Assembly (NCBI GenBank): GCA_964594045.1
Contig: CAZQKR010000056.1
Span: 1-22,683, forward strand
Length of the DNA: 22,683 bases
Direction: 5' to 3'
Origin: UBA2365 sp964594045
GTDB taxonomy: Bacteria; Bacteroidota; Bacteroidia; Chitinophagales; Saprospiraceae
In this document: positions 15,344 through 22,683 of the stretch, one piece after another
Layout: the number at the start of each line of letters is the position of its first letter
How positions within the stretch are numbered: the stretch's first letter is position 1
Program-made: the position numbers and the translations under genes
The notes under the pieces: generated by a model
Databases searched by the model: none
What the model saw: only the letters and a program-made list of their open reading frames with translations
What the model was told of the DNA's origin: nothing

Positions 15344-17212
15344 ATGAAACATTTCATATTTTGGGTAGCGTTTTTGCTTTGTTTGCCTTTTGTAAGCAGC
15401 CAGTCCGAACTATATATACCGGTGAATATTCAAAAGGCCTATCAAAATGGAACAAGAGATCATTCAGGGAAGCCGGGACATCAATACTGGCAAAACAAAG
15501 CCAGCTACAGGATACAGGTAAAACTGGAACCGGATCTGTCCAAAGTGACAGGATCTCAGATCATAATTTATCAGAATAAAAGTCCGGACACGCTGAGAGA
15601 ACTGGTGCTTACCGTACTTTCAGATATTCAAAACAAAGAAAACTCCAGAGACTGGTTTGTGCCTCAAAATATACTTACCGAAGGTGTTCAAATAACAAGA
15701 ATAGGGATCAACGGGTCTGATTATCAGATTGGAACTCCTGCTGTTGCCCGGATCGGAACCAATGCCATCGTACAATTGAAGGAACCTTTACTACCGGGAA
15801 AGAACCTGAATATCGAGTTGGACTGGAATGTGGTTTTTCCGCCCAGGCTGACCATTCGAAACGGTAATTACGGGGACAGCACATTTTTTATTGCCTATTT
15901 TTATCCTAAAGTTGCCGTTTATGATGACCTGGATGGCTGGGATCGGAGAAACTATACAGGCATGGCAGAATTTTTTGGAGAATTTAGTGATTATGAAGTG
16001 TTTGTGACCGTACCTCAAAAATTCAAGGTTTGGGCAACCGGAGAACTTCAAAATGCAGAAGAAGTATTTTCCCGTAAGTATTTTAAAAAATGGCAGGAAG
16101 CCCAAAAATCAATGGAAGTCTATTCCATGATTGACTCCACCAACTATCTGGACAATGACATCACTGCAAAAAAAGCCTGGAACACCTGGCATTTCAAAGC
16201 GAACATGGTTCCTGATTTTGCTTTTGGTACGAGTGATAAGTTCCTTTGGGATGTGGTGAATGTGGTTGTGGATCCGGAAACCGGCCGGAAAGTCTATTTC
16301 AATGCTGCCTACCGTAAAGACTCAAAAGATTACTATGGAATGGCCGAATTGGGCAAAACAATGATGCACGATCTGTCCACCAGAGTGCCGGGTGTTCCAT
16401 ATCCTTTTCCGGTCATGACGATTTTCAATGGCAATGCAGGCATGGAATTTCCCATGATGTGCAACAATGCGAGTGAAAAGGAATGGGGCGGAACAGTGGT
16501 TTTAGCATACCATGAAGCAGCCCATACCTATTTTCCTTTTTATGTGGGTACCAATGAACGAAAATATGCCTGGATGGATGAAGGTATGGCCAATTTGTTT
16601 CCTATGTTCTATATGGAAGAACATGTACCCGGGGCACCCTATATGAGTTCAAGAAAAACCCGGTATTACAGCCTTGCGGGACAGGAAATTGAAACAAATA
16701 TGATGACGCTGACTGACCACCTCCGTTTATGGGCTCCCTATCGACAGGCCAGTTATAATAAATCCTTTTATGCCAATTATTTTCTGTACGATTATTTAGG
16801 TGAAGAAATTTTTTTAAATGCGCTGAGATCCTATATCAGATCCTGGGCGTATAAACACCCGATGCCCTATGATTTTTTCAACTCATTCAGCAGCTATACA
16901 AGCCAAAACCTGGACTGGTTCTGGCAAAACTGGTATTTTGAGAAAAATCATGCTGATCTGGCTTTGGTGAGTTTTGTGAATGGTGAAATCGAGATCATCA
17001 ATAAAGGACGGTTATTCCTACCGGTAGTTTTGAATGTGTTTTACAGGGATGGGTCATCAAAAGAGATCAAGTTCAAATTATCTGAATGGAGTGATAGTAA
17101 TTACAGGATAAAGGTCAAACTTGATCAAGCTGATCTGATCAATAAGATCATTTTGGGAGATGAAGTTATTCCGGATGTGGATGAAGCCGATAATCAGCTA
17201 ATAGTACGATAA
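15344..17212 (+). CDS. M1 family zinc metallopeptidase, exported
   Basis: An aminopeptidase-like M1 (gluzincin) protein of 622 aa with a signal peptide (MKHFIFWVAFLLCLPFVSSQ, 1-20), hence periplasmic or extracellular. The zinc site is complete: HEAAH at 390-394 and the third ligand Glu413 in WMDEGMANLF, an HEXXH-X18-E arrangement. The exopeptidase motif normally GAMEN is changed to AGMEFP (about 365-370); it keeps the Glu but lacks the Asn. This is seen in some M1-like groups of this phylum. A strand-rich N-terminal domain (about 45-215) precedes the catalytic domain, and a helical part follows. No T9SS sorting domain is present. A consensus promoter fixes the start at this ATG. A bidirectional terminator follows the stop codon. 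Substrate specificity cannot be told. Confidence 0.9.
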   Translation: MKHFIFWVAFLLCLPFVSSQSELYIPVNIQKAYQNGTRDHSGKPGHQYWQNKASYRIQVKLEPDLSKVTGSQIIIYQNKSPDTLRELVLTVLSDIQNKENSRDWFVPQNILTEGVQITRIGINGSDYQIGTPAVARIGTNAIVQLKEPLLPGKNLNIELDWNVVFPPRLTIRNGNYGDSTFFIAYFYPKVAVYDDLDGWDRRNYTGMAEFFGEFSDYEVFVTVPQKFKVWATGELQNAEEVFSRKYFKKWQEAQKSMEVYSMIDSTNYLDNDITAKKAWNTWHFKANMVPDFAFGTSDKFLWDVVNVVVDPETGRKVYFNAAYRKDSKDYYGMAELGKTMMHDLSTRVPGVPYPFPVMTIFNGNAGMEFPMMCNNASEKEWGGTVVLAYHEAAHTYFPFYVGTNERKYAWMDEGMANLFPMFYMEEHVPGAPYMSSRKTRYYSLAGQEIETNMMTLTDHLRLWAPYRQASYNKSFYANYFLYDYLGEEIFLNALRSYIRSWAYKHPMPYDFFNSFSSYTSQNLDWFWQNWYFEKNHADLALVSFVNGEIEIINKGRLFLPVVLNVFYRDGSSKEIKFKLSEWSDSNYRIKVKLDQADLINKIILGDEVIPDVDEADNQLIVR

Positions 17213-17231
17213 AATATTATAGAATAATCAT

Positions 17232-17265
17232 AAAAAAAAGAGGCTGCATCAGCCTCTTTTTTTTT
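17232..17265. terminator. Bidirectional terminator between M1 peptidase and dsbD
   Basis: An A-run plus GAGGCTG (17232-17246) pairs with CAGCCTC plus a T-run (17250-17265) around a CAT loop, giving a stem of about 15 bp. With A on one side and T on the other it serves both convergent genes, whose stop codons lie 19 bp to the left and 3 bp to the right. Confidence 0.92.
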
Positions 17266-17268
17266 GAT

Positions 17269-19800
17269 TTATTTTTCCTTCCACGCTTCAAATCGCTCCA
17301 ATCCACATTCAAGGAAAGCCTTATACTCTTCCACATCCGGTGTATAAGCGACCGGTTTGTTGAGTACTTTGCCATCCGGTGCAACCAGTACATAATGTGG
17401 TTGTGCGTTTGTGTTGAAGTGAATGGCCTGGAAGTCAGCCCATTTATTACCTACAGTCCGCATCTTTTTGCCGCTGAAAGTTGAAGTATATTCCTCTTCC
17501 AGTGGTTTTCGGTCATCCACATACAAGGAGATCAAAACGAATTTGTCGGTGATCAGACTATTGATTTCCGGCTTGCTCCATACATTATCCTCCATCCGGC
17601 GGCAGTTGACACAACCATAACCGGTGAAATCCAGCAAAATGGGCTTGTTTTGTTCTTTAGCATAAGCCAGACCCTCGTCATAATCGTGGAAACAATCGAT
17701 ATTCAACGGGCAATGCTTTGGTAATATATAGCTGTGTCCGGCAGGTGGTGCCAAACCGGATAAAAGGTTCGGAGTAATGAATGTGTTGGAAGTCTTATTC
17801 ACCATGAATCCGCTGGCGATGTAGAAGCCAACAATGAGCATAAAGGTGCCGAGTATCCATCTGGCTTTGCTCAACTTTTGAACAGGGCCATCCATTTTAA
17901 ACCTGAGTTTTCCAAAATAATACAACGCCATTGCAAAAGCGATGATCACCCAAAGTCCGACAAACAATTCATAAGGCATGAATTTCCAGTTCATGGTCAG
18001 GTCTGCAATGGACAGGAATTTCAACGCCAGTGCGATTTCTATAAATCCGAGAGAAACCTTGACCAGGTTCATCCACCCGCCTGATTTAGGAAGCGAATTC
18101 AACCAGCTCGGGAACATGGCAAACAAGGCAAAAGGCAATGCCAGGGCAATTGAAAATCCAAGCATACCGAACAGCGGCCCTGCAGGAATGGTTCCGAACA
18201 GCCTTGGTCCGTCACCGGTTGCGGTTTCCACCAACAGCGTGCCTATGATCGGCCCTGTACATGAAAAGGAAACCAATGTGAGTGTAAATGCCATAAAGAA
18301 AATTCCGATCAAACCACTGTTTTCTGCAAGTTTATCGGACTTGTTGGCCCACGAACTGGGCAACGTAATTTCAAAATATCCAAAGAAAGAAATCGCGAAA
18401 ATGATAAACAGGATGGCAAAACCTATGTTAAACCAGGCGTTGGTAGAAAGCAGATTGAGTGCATCCGCACCAAAAATTCCGGTGATCAGCAAACCCAGTA
18501 CCAGATAAATGACTATTATGGATAAACCATAATACAATGCGTTTTTGATACCCTTTGCCCGGGTGGTGCTGCTCTTGGTAAAGTAGCTGACAGTCAACGG
18601 GATCATCGGAAATACACAGGGTGTTAAAATGGCGATCAGTCCGCCCCCAAAACCCAACAAAAATATCCAAAGCCAGCTGGAATTCTTTTCTTTCGGCGCC
18701 TCTGTTCCATCACAACTTGAATTTTCATCAGTCCGGTCAAAAGAATGTTTGGTGACCGGATTTGATTCCCCGGACTGAGCGATTCCTGCCTGTGCACCCT
18801 GGGGATTATATTCCACGGGTTTCAGATTCACCAGGTCAAAACCGAAATCCTGCTGGAGATTGACGCATTTGGAATCGTCGCAGGCCATGTATTCAATATA
18901 ACCATTGAGCGGTTTAGCAGGATCGGTCACCTTGATCTTCTGGGTGATCGTATAGGCCTGGTCAGAAGTGAATTTGGTTACCATCACATTATCGAACATC
19001 GCGTCCTTGCCGGATTTTTTCTTGCCGGACTCGGTGGCTTTACCAACGGGTTCTATACCTTCTGCATTGTCGAAATGAATAGCTGTTGGTAAGGGCCCGT
19101 TATCTTCAGTATACATGGAATAGACACTCCACCCCTTCTCGATATTGGCAGTGTATTTCAGCAAATACTCTGTATCATTTACTTTTTCAACTTCAAAACT
19201 CCAGATCACAGGCTTTTCCATTCCATCCTGTCCCATAGGAGAATCCATACTCAGACCGGTATTCAAAGCCCCTGTACCGGCAGATCCATTTCCGGATAGA
19301 TCCCGGGTCTTTTTTGGGGAATCGGATGCACCCGGACCAGTAGTATTGGGGAAATCAAAACTGAAGTCTTCATCTGTAGGGGGAAGGCACCGGGTATCGT
19401 CACAGGTCATGAAAGTCAGAAAACCTGTGATCGGTTTTGAAGGATCAATGATTTTAACCTTTTGAGTAAAGACAGCTTCGTCATAAAATTTAGCCACTTC
19501 CATCTCAAAAACTTTATCAAAGCCTTTTTTCAGGTGTCCTCCTTCAGCTGTTTTACCCAACAGTTTAAAATGAGCACCTTCATCAAAGGTAAAACTGGTC
19601 GGGATCGGACCACCATCATCAACGAACTGGGAATAAATAGCCCAAGTTTTATCTATTTTTGCTTTAAATATCAGGTTATATTCATTGTTGTTCAGCTTTT
19701 CAACCTGCCAGCTCCATTTTACCGGCTTGAGCACCTGAGCCTGAAGTGAAAAAACCAACCAAAGAGTACTCAATAAAAACAATAATTTTCTCATGTGCAT
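17269..19800 (-). CDS. dsbD: Thiol:disulfide interchange protein DsbD with two N-terminal domains
   Basis: Carries reducing power from cytosolic thioredoxin across the inner membrane to periplasmic proteins. The 843-aa protein has a signal peptide (about 1-22) and two similar N-terminal alpha-type domains, about 25-150 and 196-323. Each holds a paired-Cys motif: TCDDTRC (Cys133/138) and ACDDSKC (Cys307/312). The membrane domain follows (about 376-665) with Cys394 in ILTPCVFPMIPLTVSYF and Cys514 in SFSCTGP, the two redox cysteines of the CcdA-like core. The C-terminal thioredoxin-like domain has CVNC at 730-733. E. coli DsbD has a single alpha domain, so the duplication is notable. Cys697 and Cys703 are extra. 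The start may be Met1 or Met3. Confidence 0.93.
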   Translation of the reverse strand: MHMRKLLFLLSTLWLVFSLQAQVLKPVKWSWQVEKLNNNEYNLIFKAKIDKTWAIYSQFVDDGGPIPTSFTFDEGAHFKLLGKTAEGGHLKKGFDKVFEMEVAKFYDEAVFTQKVKIIDPSKPITGFLTFMTCDDTRCLPPTDEDFSFDFPNTTGPGASDSPKKTRDLSGNGSAGTGALNTGLSMDSPMGQDGMEKPVIWSFEVEKVNDTEYLLKYTANIEKGWSVYSMYTEDNGPLPTAIHFDNAEGIEPVGKATESGKKKSGKDAMFDNVMVTKFTSDQAYTITQKIKVTDPAKPLNGYIEYMACDDSKCVNLQQDFGFDLVNLKPVEYNPQGAQAGIAQSGESNPVTKHSFDRTDENSSCDGTEAPKEKNSSWLWIFLLGFGGGLIAILTPCVFPMIPLTVSYFTKSSTTRAKGIKNALYYGLSIIVIYLVLGLLITGIFGADALNLLSTNAWFNIGFAILFIIFAISFFGYFEITLPSSWANKSDKLAENSGLIGIFFMAFTLTLVSFSCTGPIIGTLLVETATGDGPRLFGTIPAGPLFGMLGFSIALALPFALFAMFPSWLNSLPKSGGWMNLVKVSLGFIEIALALKFLSIADLTMNWKFMPYELFVGLWVIIAFAMALYYFGKLRFKMDGPVQKLSKARWILGTFMLIVGFYIASGFMVNKTSNTFITPNLLSGLAPPAGHSYILPKHCPLNIDCFHDYDEGLAYAKEQNKPILLDFTGYGCVNCRRMEDNVWSKPEINSLITDKFVLISLYVDDRKPLEEEYTSTFSGKKMRTVGNKWADFQAIHFNTNAQPHYVLVAPDGKVLNKPVAYTPDVEEYKAFLECGLERFEAWKEK

Positions 19801-19991
19801 TCAAATTTTTTTGCTTGTTGTATCAACGATTTTTTGAGGCATCGGGAAAAATCAAAACTATTCTATCTGATCCGGAAAAGGATGTTCAAAATGCTTAATT
19901 CAACTCTGCCAGATTAAAAGTTCGGAATTATCCTATATCATTGCCTGATGATCCAAAATAATGATTACAAAGTTTAATGTTAAAAACGATG

Positions 19992-19999
19992 CAAAAGTA
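19992..19999 (-). promoter_or_regulatory. Possible -7 box for dsbD
   Basis: On the minus strand this reads TACTTTTG, an exact TAnnTTTG match followed by C as is common in the phylum. It lies about 190 bp before the dsbD start, and no -33 box at 17-20 bp is seen. A second match, TAGTTTTG at 19853-19860, is nearer (about 52 bp) but also lacks a -33 box. Confidence 0.35.
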
Positions 20000-20049
20000 A
20001 TAATTGATACTTGCTTATTCTGTGATTTTTAGCACACAAAAATGGAGTG

Positions 20050-21030
20050 TTAAAACAGGAAATGTGAAAAAATGACAAAAAACAGCAAAAACAGATGAGC
20101 CAGTTCAAGTGCAGGTTCATTTCTGACCCTGTTCATTAACATAGCCAGAAACACGGATAATGGAATATAGATCAGGAGCAACCCATGAAACAGGAAGTTT
20201 TCCGGAATGATGAGTACATTTAAATATGCTATACCAAGAATATAATATAGCAAATCAACTTTTTTTTGGGATTGAATACTCTTTTTAAGTACAAAACTTT
20301 TGTATTTGACCATGGAAAGGATTGTCAAAATAACCAATATGGCCAGAATGAAGAACTCGTTCAGCTTATAGGATTTAAAATGATCCGTCAGATAGAAACT
20401 TTCAGGCAGATTTTCCAGGTAATAAAACGGCACTCCATACCAAAAACTGATAAAACCCCAAAAAGCGACAGACAGGATCATCCCTGTGAAAAGTTGTATG
20501 AAGTCCCTGATATTTAATTTTCTCAATATAAACAGAGCAGCGATCATTACTCCAGCAAATAAAATATGGGGTATGTAGATCAGTCCGGCCAGGGCAGTAA
20601 GAAAACCTGCGTTGAAGATATAAATACCTGAGAAGGGTCTGTGATAGATCCTGTAAATGTTGGCAAAAGCGAACAAGAGTATCAATGAGGAGATCAACAA
20701 AGGAGAAAGGGTAAAGGCGTCCTTATGTAATGAACTCATGAAAATAAAGATCATTCCCGGTATCAGATTCATTTCACGGGTGATCCTGTTCTTGATCACA
20801 ATATTGTTTAACAAAACTGCGCAGATAAATATGATGAAACTGGCAACCAACACATTATATAAATACAATGAGGGTAAAAACTGATTCAGGAATGTATAGA
20901 CGGGTGTCGGATGATCAGGTTGGATGATTTCAGCAGGTTTTTCAAAAAAAATCCATATACGGGTCAGTACCGTATAGGGAAGCAATAACAAAGAGAAAAC
21001 AAACCAGTTCTTTCTAAAAATCTGAATCAA
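20050..21030 (-). CDS. Polytopic inner-membrane protein, DUF6427-like
   Basis: A 326-aa protein made almost wholly of hydrophobic helices, about 9-11, with short polar loops. It resembles the DUF6427 family of Bacteroidota, recognised from its general pattern and a central loop around NRITREMNLIPGMIFIFMSS. Its function is not known; comparable topologies occur in glycosyltransferase-C-like and O-antigen-related membrane proteins, but no catalytic motif is evident. The start codon is TTG at 21028-21030: an in-frame stop lies just upstream, and the next ATG is about 86 codons in and would remove two membrane helices. It is in the same direction as dsbD, 249 bp upstream of it, so co-transcription is uncertain. 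Confidence 0.65.
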   Translation of the reverse strand: MIQIFRKNWFVFSLLLLPYTVLTRIWIFFEKPAEIIQPDHPTPVYTFLNQFLPSLYLYNVLVASFIIFICAVLLNNIVIKNRITREMNLIPGMIFIFMSSLHKDAFTLSPLLISSLILLFAFANIYRIYHRPFSGIYIFNAGFLTALAGLIYIPHILFAGVMIAALFILRKLNIRDFIQLFTGMILSVAFWGFISFWYGVPFYYLENLPESFYLTDHFKSYKLNEFFILAILVILTILSMVKYKSFVLKKSIQSQKKVDLLYYILGIAYLNVLIIPENFLFHGLLLIYIPLSVFLAMLMNRVRNEPALELAHLFLLFFVIFSHFLF

Positions 21031-21356
21031 AACAATTGATATTTATGATGTTTAATTTTTTAAAACAAATTAATAAATCCAGAATTTTTTGTAGATCACT
21101 TTCATCAATAAATAGCTTGAAATGATCAGCTGTTATTAAAGTGAAAAGAAAAGGGAATAACCATGATGGCAAAACCCCTGATCATCCGGCCAAATAAATG
21201 GGGTTTAACCGGATAATAAAGTACTTTTTTTGAACAACAATAAAAATCAGCGCGCAATATAAAACAAAGAATTAAGTTTGTAAAATTCTTAGGGAAAACA
21301 GATTGAACAGACTGGCTTAAATCGCGTTTTACCTTTGGAACAATATATTTAACTAT
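21031..21356. other. Divergent intergenic region before mevalonate kinase
   Basis: AT-rich, 326 bp, no open frame or RNA gene recognised. TACCTTTG at 21330-21337 is an exact -7 match for the mevalonate kinase gene, 19 bp before its ATG; the nearest TTG (21303-21305) is 24 bp upstream, longer than usual. For the minus-strand membrane protein only a one-mismatch box (TTAATTTG on that strand, 21066-21073) is seen. Confidence 0.45.
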
Positions 21357-22262
21357 ATGAAAACGGATCAGGAATTCAGATCATTTAATTCAAAACTGTT
21401 GCTGTTTGGAGAATACACCGTTTTAGAAGGTTCTTCAGCTGTTGCCTGTCCATTTGAGAAGTTCCGGGCAAAGTTCAGGTTAGGTGATAAAAATAACTTT
21501 GTAGGTCTGTACCAGGATTTTCACAGGTACATGAAGTCTCTTGACCTCACTCCGTGGAAAACAGCTTTCAGGGAAGGAGAATTCGAGGAAGCCTGTAAGA
21601 TGGGGATGTACTTTGACCCCGAAATTCCGGTTGGTTACGGAATCGGGAGTTCCGGAGCATTTACAGCAGCCATATATGATGCATTTATGGCACCCTTGGA
21701 ACAGTCAGATTTAAAATCCCTGCAATCTCTTTTTGCTTTGATAGAAAGTTATTTTCATGGGAAGAGTTCAGGGTTTGATCCACTGGTCAGTTATATCAAT
21801 AAGGCAATATTGAATGATGGAAGGGGCAACCTGAAGTCCGTGGAACTTCCGGCGGATTATTTTCATCCTTATGGAACTTATCTGATAGACTCTGGCCAGG
21901 CCAGAAGCACTGCAACCTTTGTGGAGGTTTTCAGGACAAAAATGGAGGATAGTCAATTTAGAAAGAAGTACCTGAGCAGACTGATTGCGATCAATGAAGG
22001 TCTGATCAACAGTTATATTCACAATGAATTGGATTTGGGCATTATTGAAAATTTGACCGAGCTTTCCAAGATACAGCTTAATGCTTTTCCCGAAATGATC
22101 CTGCCGGAGATAGCTGAGATCTGGCAGGAAGTCCATGACTCAGGAAAGCATTTGATCAAGCTGTGCGGTGCAGGTGGTGGCGGGTTTTATTATCTTTTCA
22201 GTTCTGACATCGATGACTTCAAAAGTTTATTTCCTGAGATCAGCCCCATCTCCGTTTTTTAA
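21357..22262 (+). CDS. mvk: Mevalonate kinase (GHMP kinase), Bacteroidota type
   Basis: Phosphorylates mevalonate, the second step from HMG-CoA toward isopentenyl diphosphate; cytosolic. The 301-aa protein shows the three GHMP kinase motifs. The N-terminal SKLLLFGEYTVLEG holds Lys13. The phosphate-binding loop is PVGYGIGSSGA (91-101). The C-terminal glycine motif is LCGAGGGGF (269-277). HGKSSGFDP (134-142) supplies the catalytic Asp141, as in mevalonate kinases. The protein resembles the enzyme of flavobacteria, so the mevalonate route rather than the MEP route is implied, though other pathway genes are not in the window. A -7 box lies just before the start. Other GHMP kinases such as phosphomevalonate kinase are less likely given HGKSSGFD. 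Confidence 0.83.
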   Translation: MKTDQEFRSFNSKLLLFGEYTVLEGSSAVACPFEKFRAKFRLGDKNNFVGLYQDFHRYMKSLDLTPWKTAFREGEFEEACKMGMYFDPEIPVGYGIGSSGAFTAAIYDAFMAPLEQSDLKSLQSLFALIESYFHGKSSGFDPLVSYINKAILNDGRGNLKSVELPADYFHPYGTYLIDSGQARSTATFVEVFRTKMEDSQFRKKYLSRLIAINEGLINSYIHNELDLGIIENLTELSKIQLNAFPEMILPEIAEIWQEVHDSGKHLIKLCGAGGGGFYYLFSSDIDDFKSLFPEISPISVF

Positions 22263-22602
22263 TGAAAGCCGGTTTTTCATGTATTTACTCTGAACCAGCT
22301 CATTTCCGTGTTTATACTTTCTCAAGGACTTTGCATATTACCAAAATTAAATTTGGCAGTTATATTGAACTAAACTATCCCTTAAAAACAATTTTAAGGT
22401 AATCCAATGATATTAAAATTTTATTTTGCAATCCATTTTTTTAATGTTTTTGAACTGCCGGATATTTATTTTTTCAAATATTTTTCAAATACAATAATCC
22501 GGGCTCAAATGATAAGGTGTTGGAATTATTAAAGATAATACATTTAAATTTTTATTATGTAAAAATTTGGTTCAAAAAATAGTTAATTTTTTTTCTAAAT
22601 AG
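22263..22602. other. AT-rich intergenic stretch with a hairpin and a -7-like box
   Basis: No convincing gene. TAAATTTG at 22348-22355 fits the -7 consensus but its nearest TTTG is only 14 bp away. CCTTAAAA (22380-22387) and TTTTAAGG (22392-22399) form a perfect 8-bp hairpin with an ACAA loop, not followed by a T-run. A 41-codon frame (22407-22532) has a composition expected from base bias. Confidence 0.4.
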
Positions 22603-22633
22603 TTGCGTAATTCCCAAGGTGCACATATTTTTG
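22603..22633 (+). promoter_or_regulatory. Consensus promoter for a gene beyond the right edge
   Basis: TTG (22603-22605) and TATTTTTG (22626-22633) stand 20 bp apart, an excellent fit to the Bacteroidota primary-sigma promoter. Transcription should start near 22640, leaving a short leader of at least 40 nt inside the window. Confidence 0.7.
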
Positions 22634-22670
22634 CAGTCCTTTTGCTGGAGAGCATAAGAAGTTAATTGAC

Positions 22671-22682
22671 AAGGAGGGAGGA
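22671..22682 (+). promoter_or_regulatory. Strong Shine-Dalgarno at the right edge
   Basis: AAGGAGGGAGG, found within 22671-22682, contains the full AAGGAGG complement of the 16S rRNA tail. Genes inside this window have no such sequence before their starts, as is usual in Bacteroidota. The start codon should fall just beyond base 22683. Ribosomal protein gene rpsU is one known type of gene with a strong site in this phylum, but the gene itself is not visible. Confidence 0.6.
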
Positions 22683-22683
22683 A

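Noticed and set aside
17978..18508. 176-aa plus-strand frame antisense to dsbD
   Set aside because: It is opposite the membrane domain of DsbD, whose motifs are complete; the composition reflects reverse reading of membrane-helix codons.
22407..22532. 41-aa plus-strand frame beginning MILKFYFAIHFF
   Set aside because: Rich in F, I, Y and N as expected from very AT-rich sequence; no promoter at proper spacing and no family.
1..22683. tRNA or rRNA genes
   Set aside because: No cloverleaf with the conserved GGTTCGAATCC-type arm and no rRNA-like segment was recognised in the intergenic regions.

Overview
The window looks like a chromosomal segment from a member of the Bacteroidota, most likely a Saprospiraceae-like environmental species. 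The phylum call rests on four things. One protein ends in a type IX secretion (T9SS) sorting domain. Several genes follow Bacteroidota-style -7 boxes (TAnnTTTG). Shine-Dalgarno sequences are nearly absent before the genes. Several families are typical of the phylum: an EF-G2-like paralog, a flavobacterial-type mevalonate kinase, a DUF6427-type membrane protein and a FadL-like porin. The family-level placement is inference only.

Layout. Bases 1-106 hold the terminator of a gene off the left edge. Bases 107-955 are a non-coding mosaic of tandem repeats, including a perfect 134-bp duplication. A plus-strand run follows: a four-helix membrane protein (1111-1761), an orphan family-5 solute-binding lipoprotein (1783-3558), a class I PPK2 polyphosphate kinase (3620-4474), a polysaccharide flippase (4490-5935) and an EF-G paralog with degenerate GTPase motifs (6174-8300), closed by a terminator. 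A secreted papain-like peptidase lies on the minus strand (8434-9576). After a 376-bp divergent intergenic region come a FadL/OmpP1 porin with a helical insert, a TPR protein, an Rpn-type PD-(D/E)XK nuclease, a T9SS-exported propeller-like protein and an M1 metallopeptidase, all on the plus strand. A bidirectional terminator at 17232-17265 separates these from a minus-strand pair: DsbD with a duplicated N-terminal domain, and a polytopic membrane protein. A mevalonate kinase is last. The right edge carries a consensus promoter and an unusually strong Shine-Dalgarno sequence for a gene just outside the window.

How the genes work together. Most are separate housekeeping or envelope functions: polyphosphate-based nucleotide phosphorylation, envelope polysaccharide export, translation, periplasmic disulfide reduction, outer-membrane uptake, extracytoplasmic proteolysis and isoprenoid precursor synthesis. 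I see no clear multi-gene system that would count as a new biological system. The observations most worth following are the EF-G paralog lacking GTPase residues, the Rpn gene with a possible internal antitoxin start, the repeat array at the left, and the strong Shine-Dalgarno at the right edge, which would fit a gene such as rpsU in this phylum.
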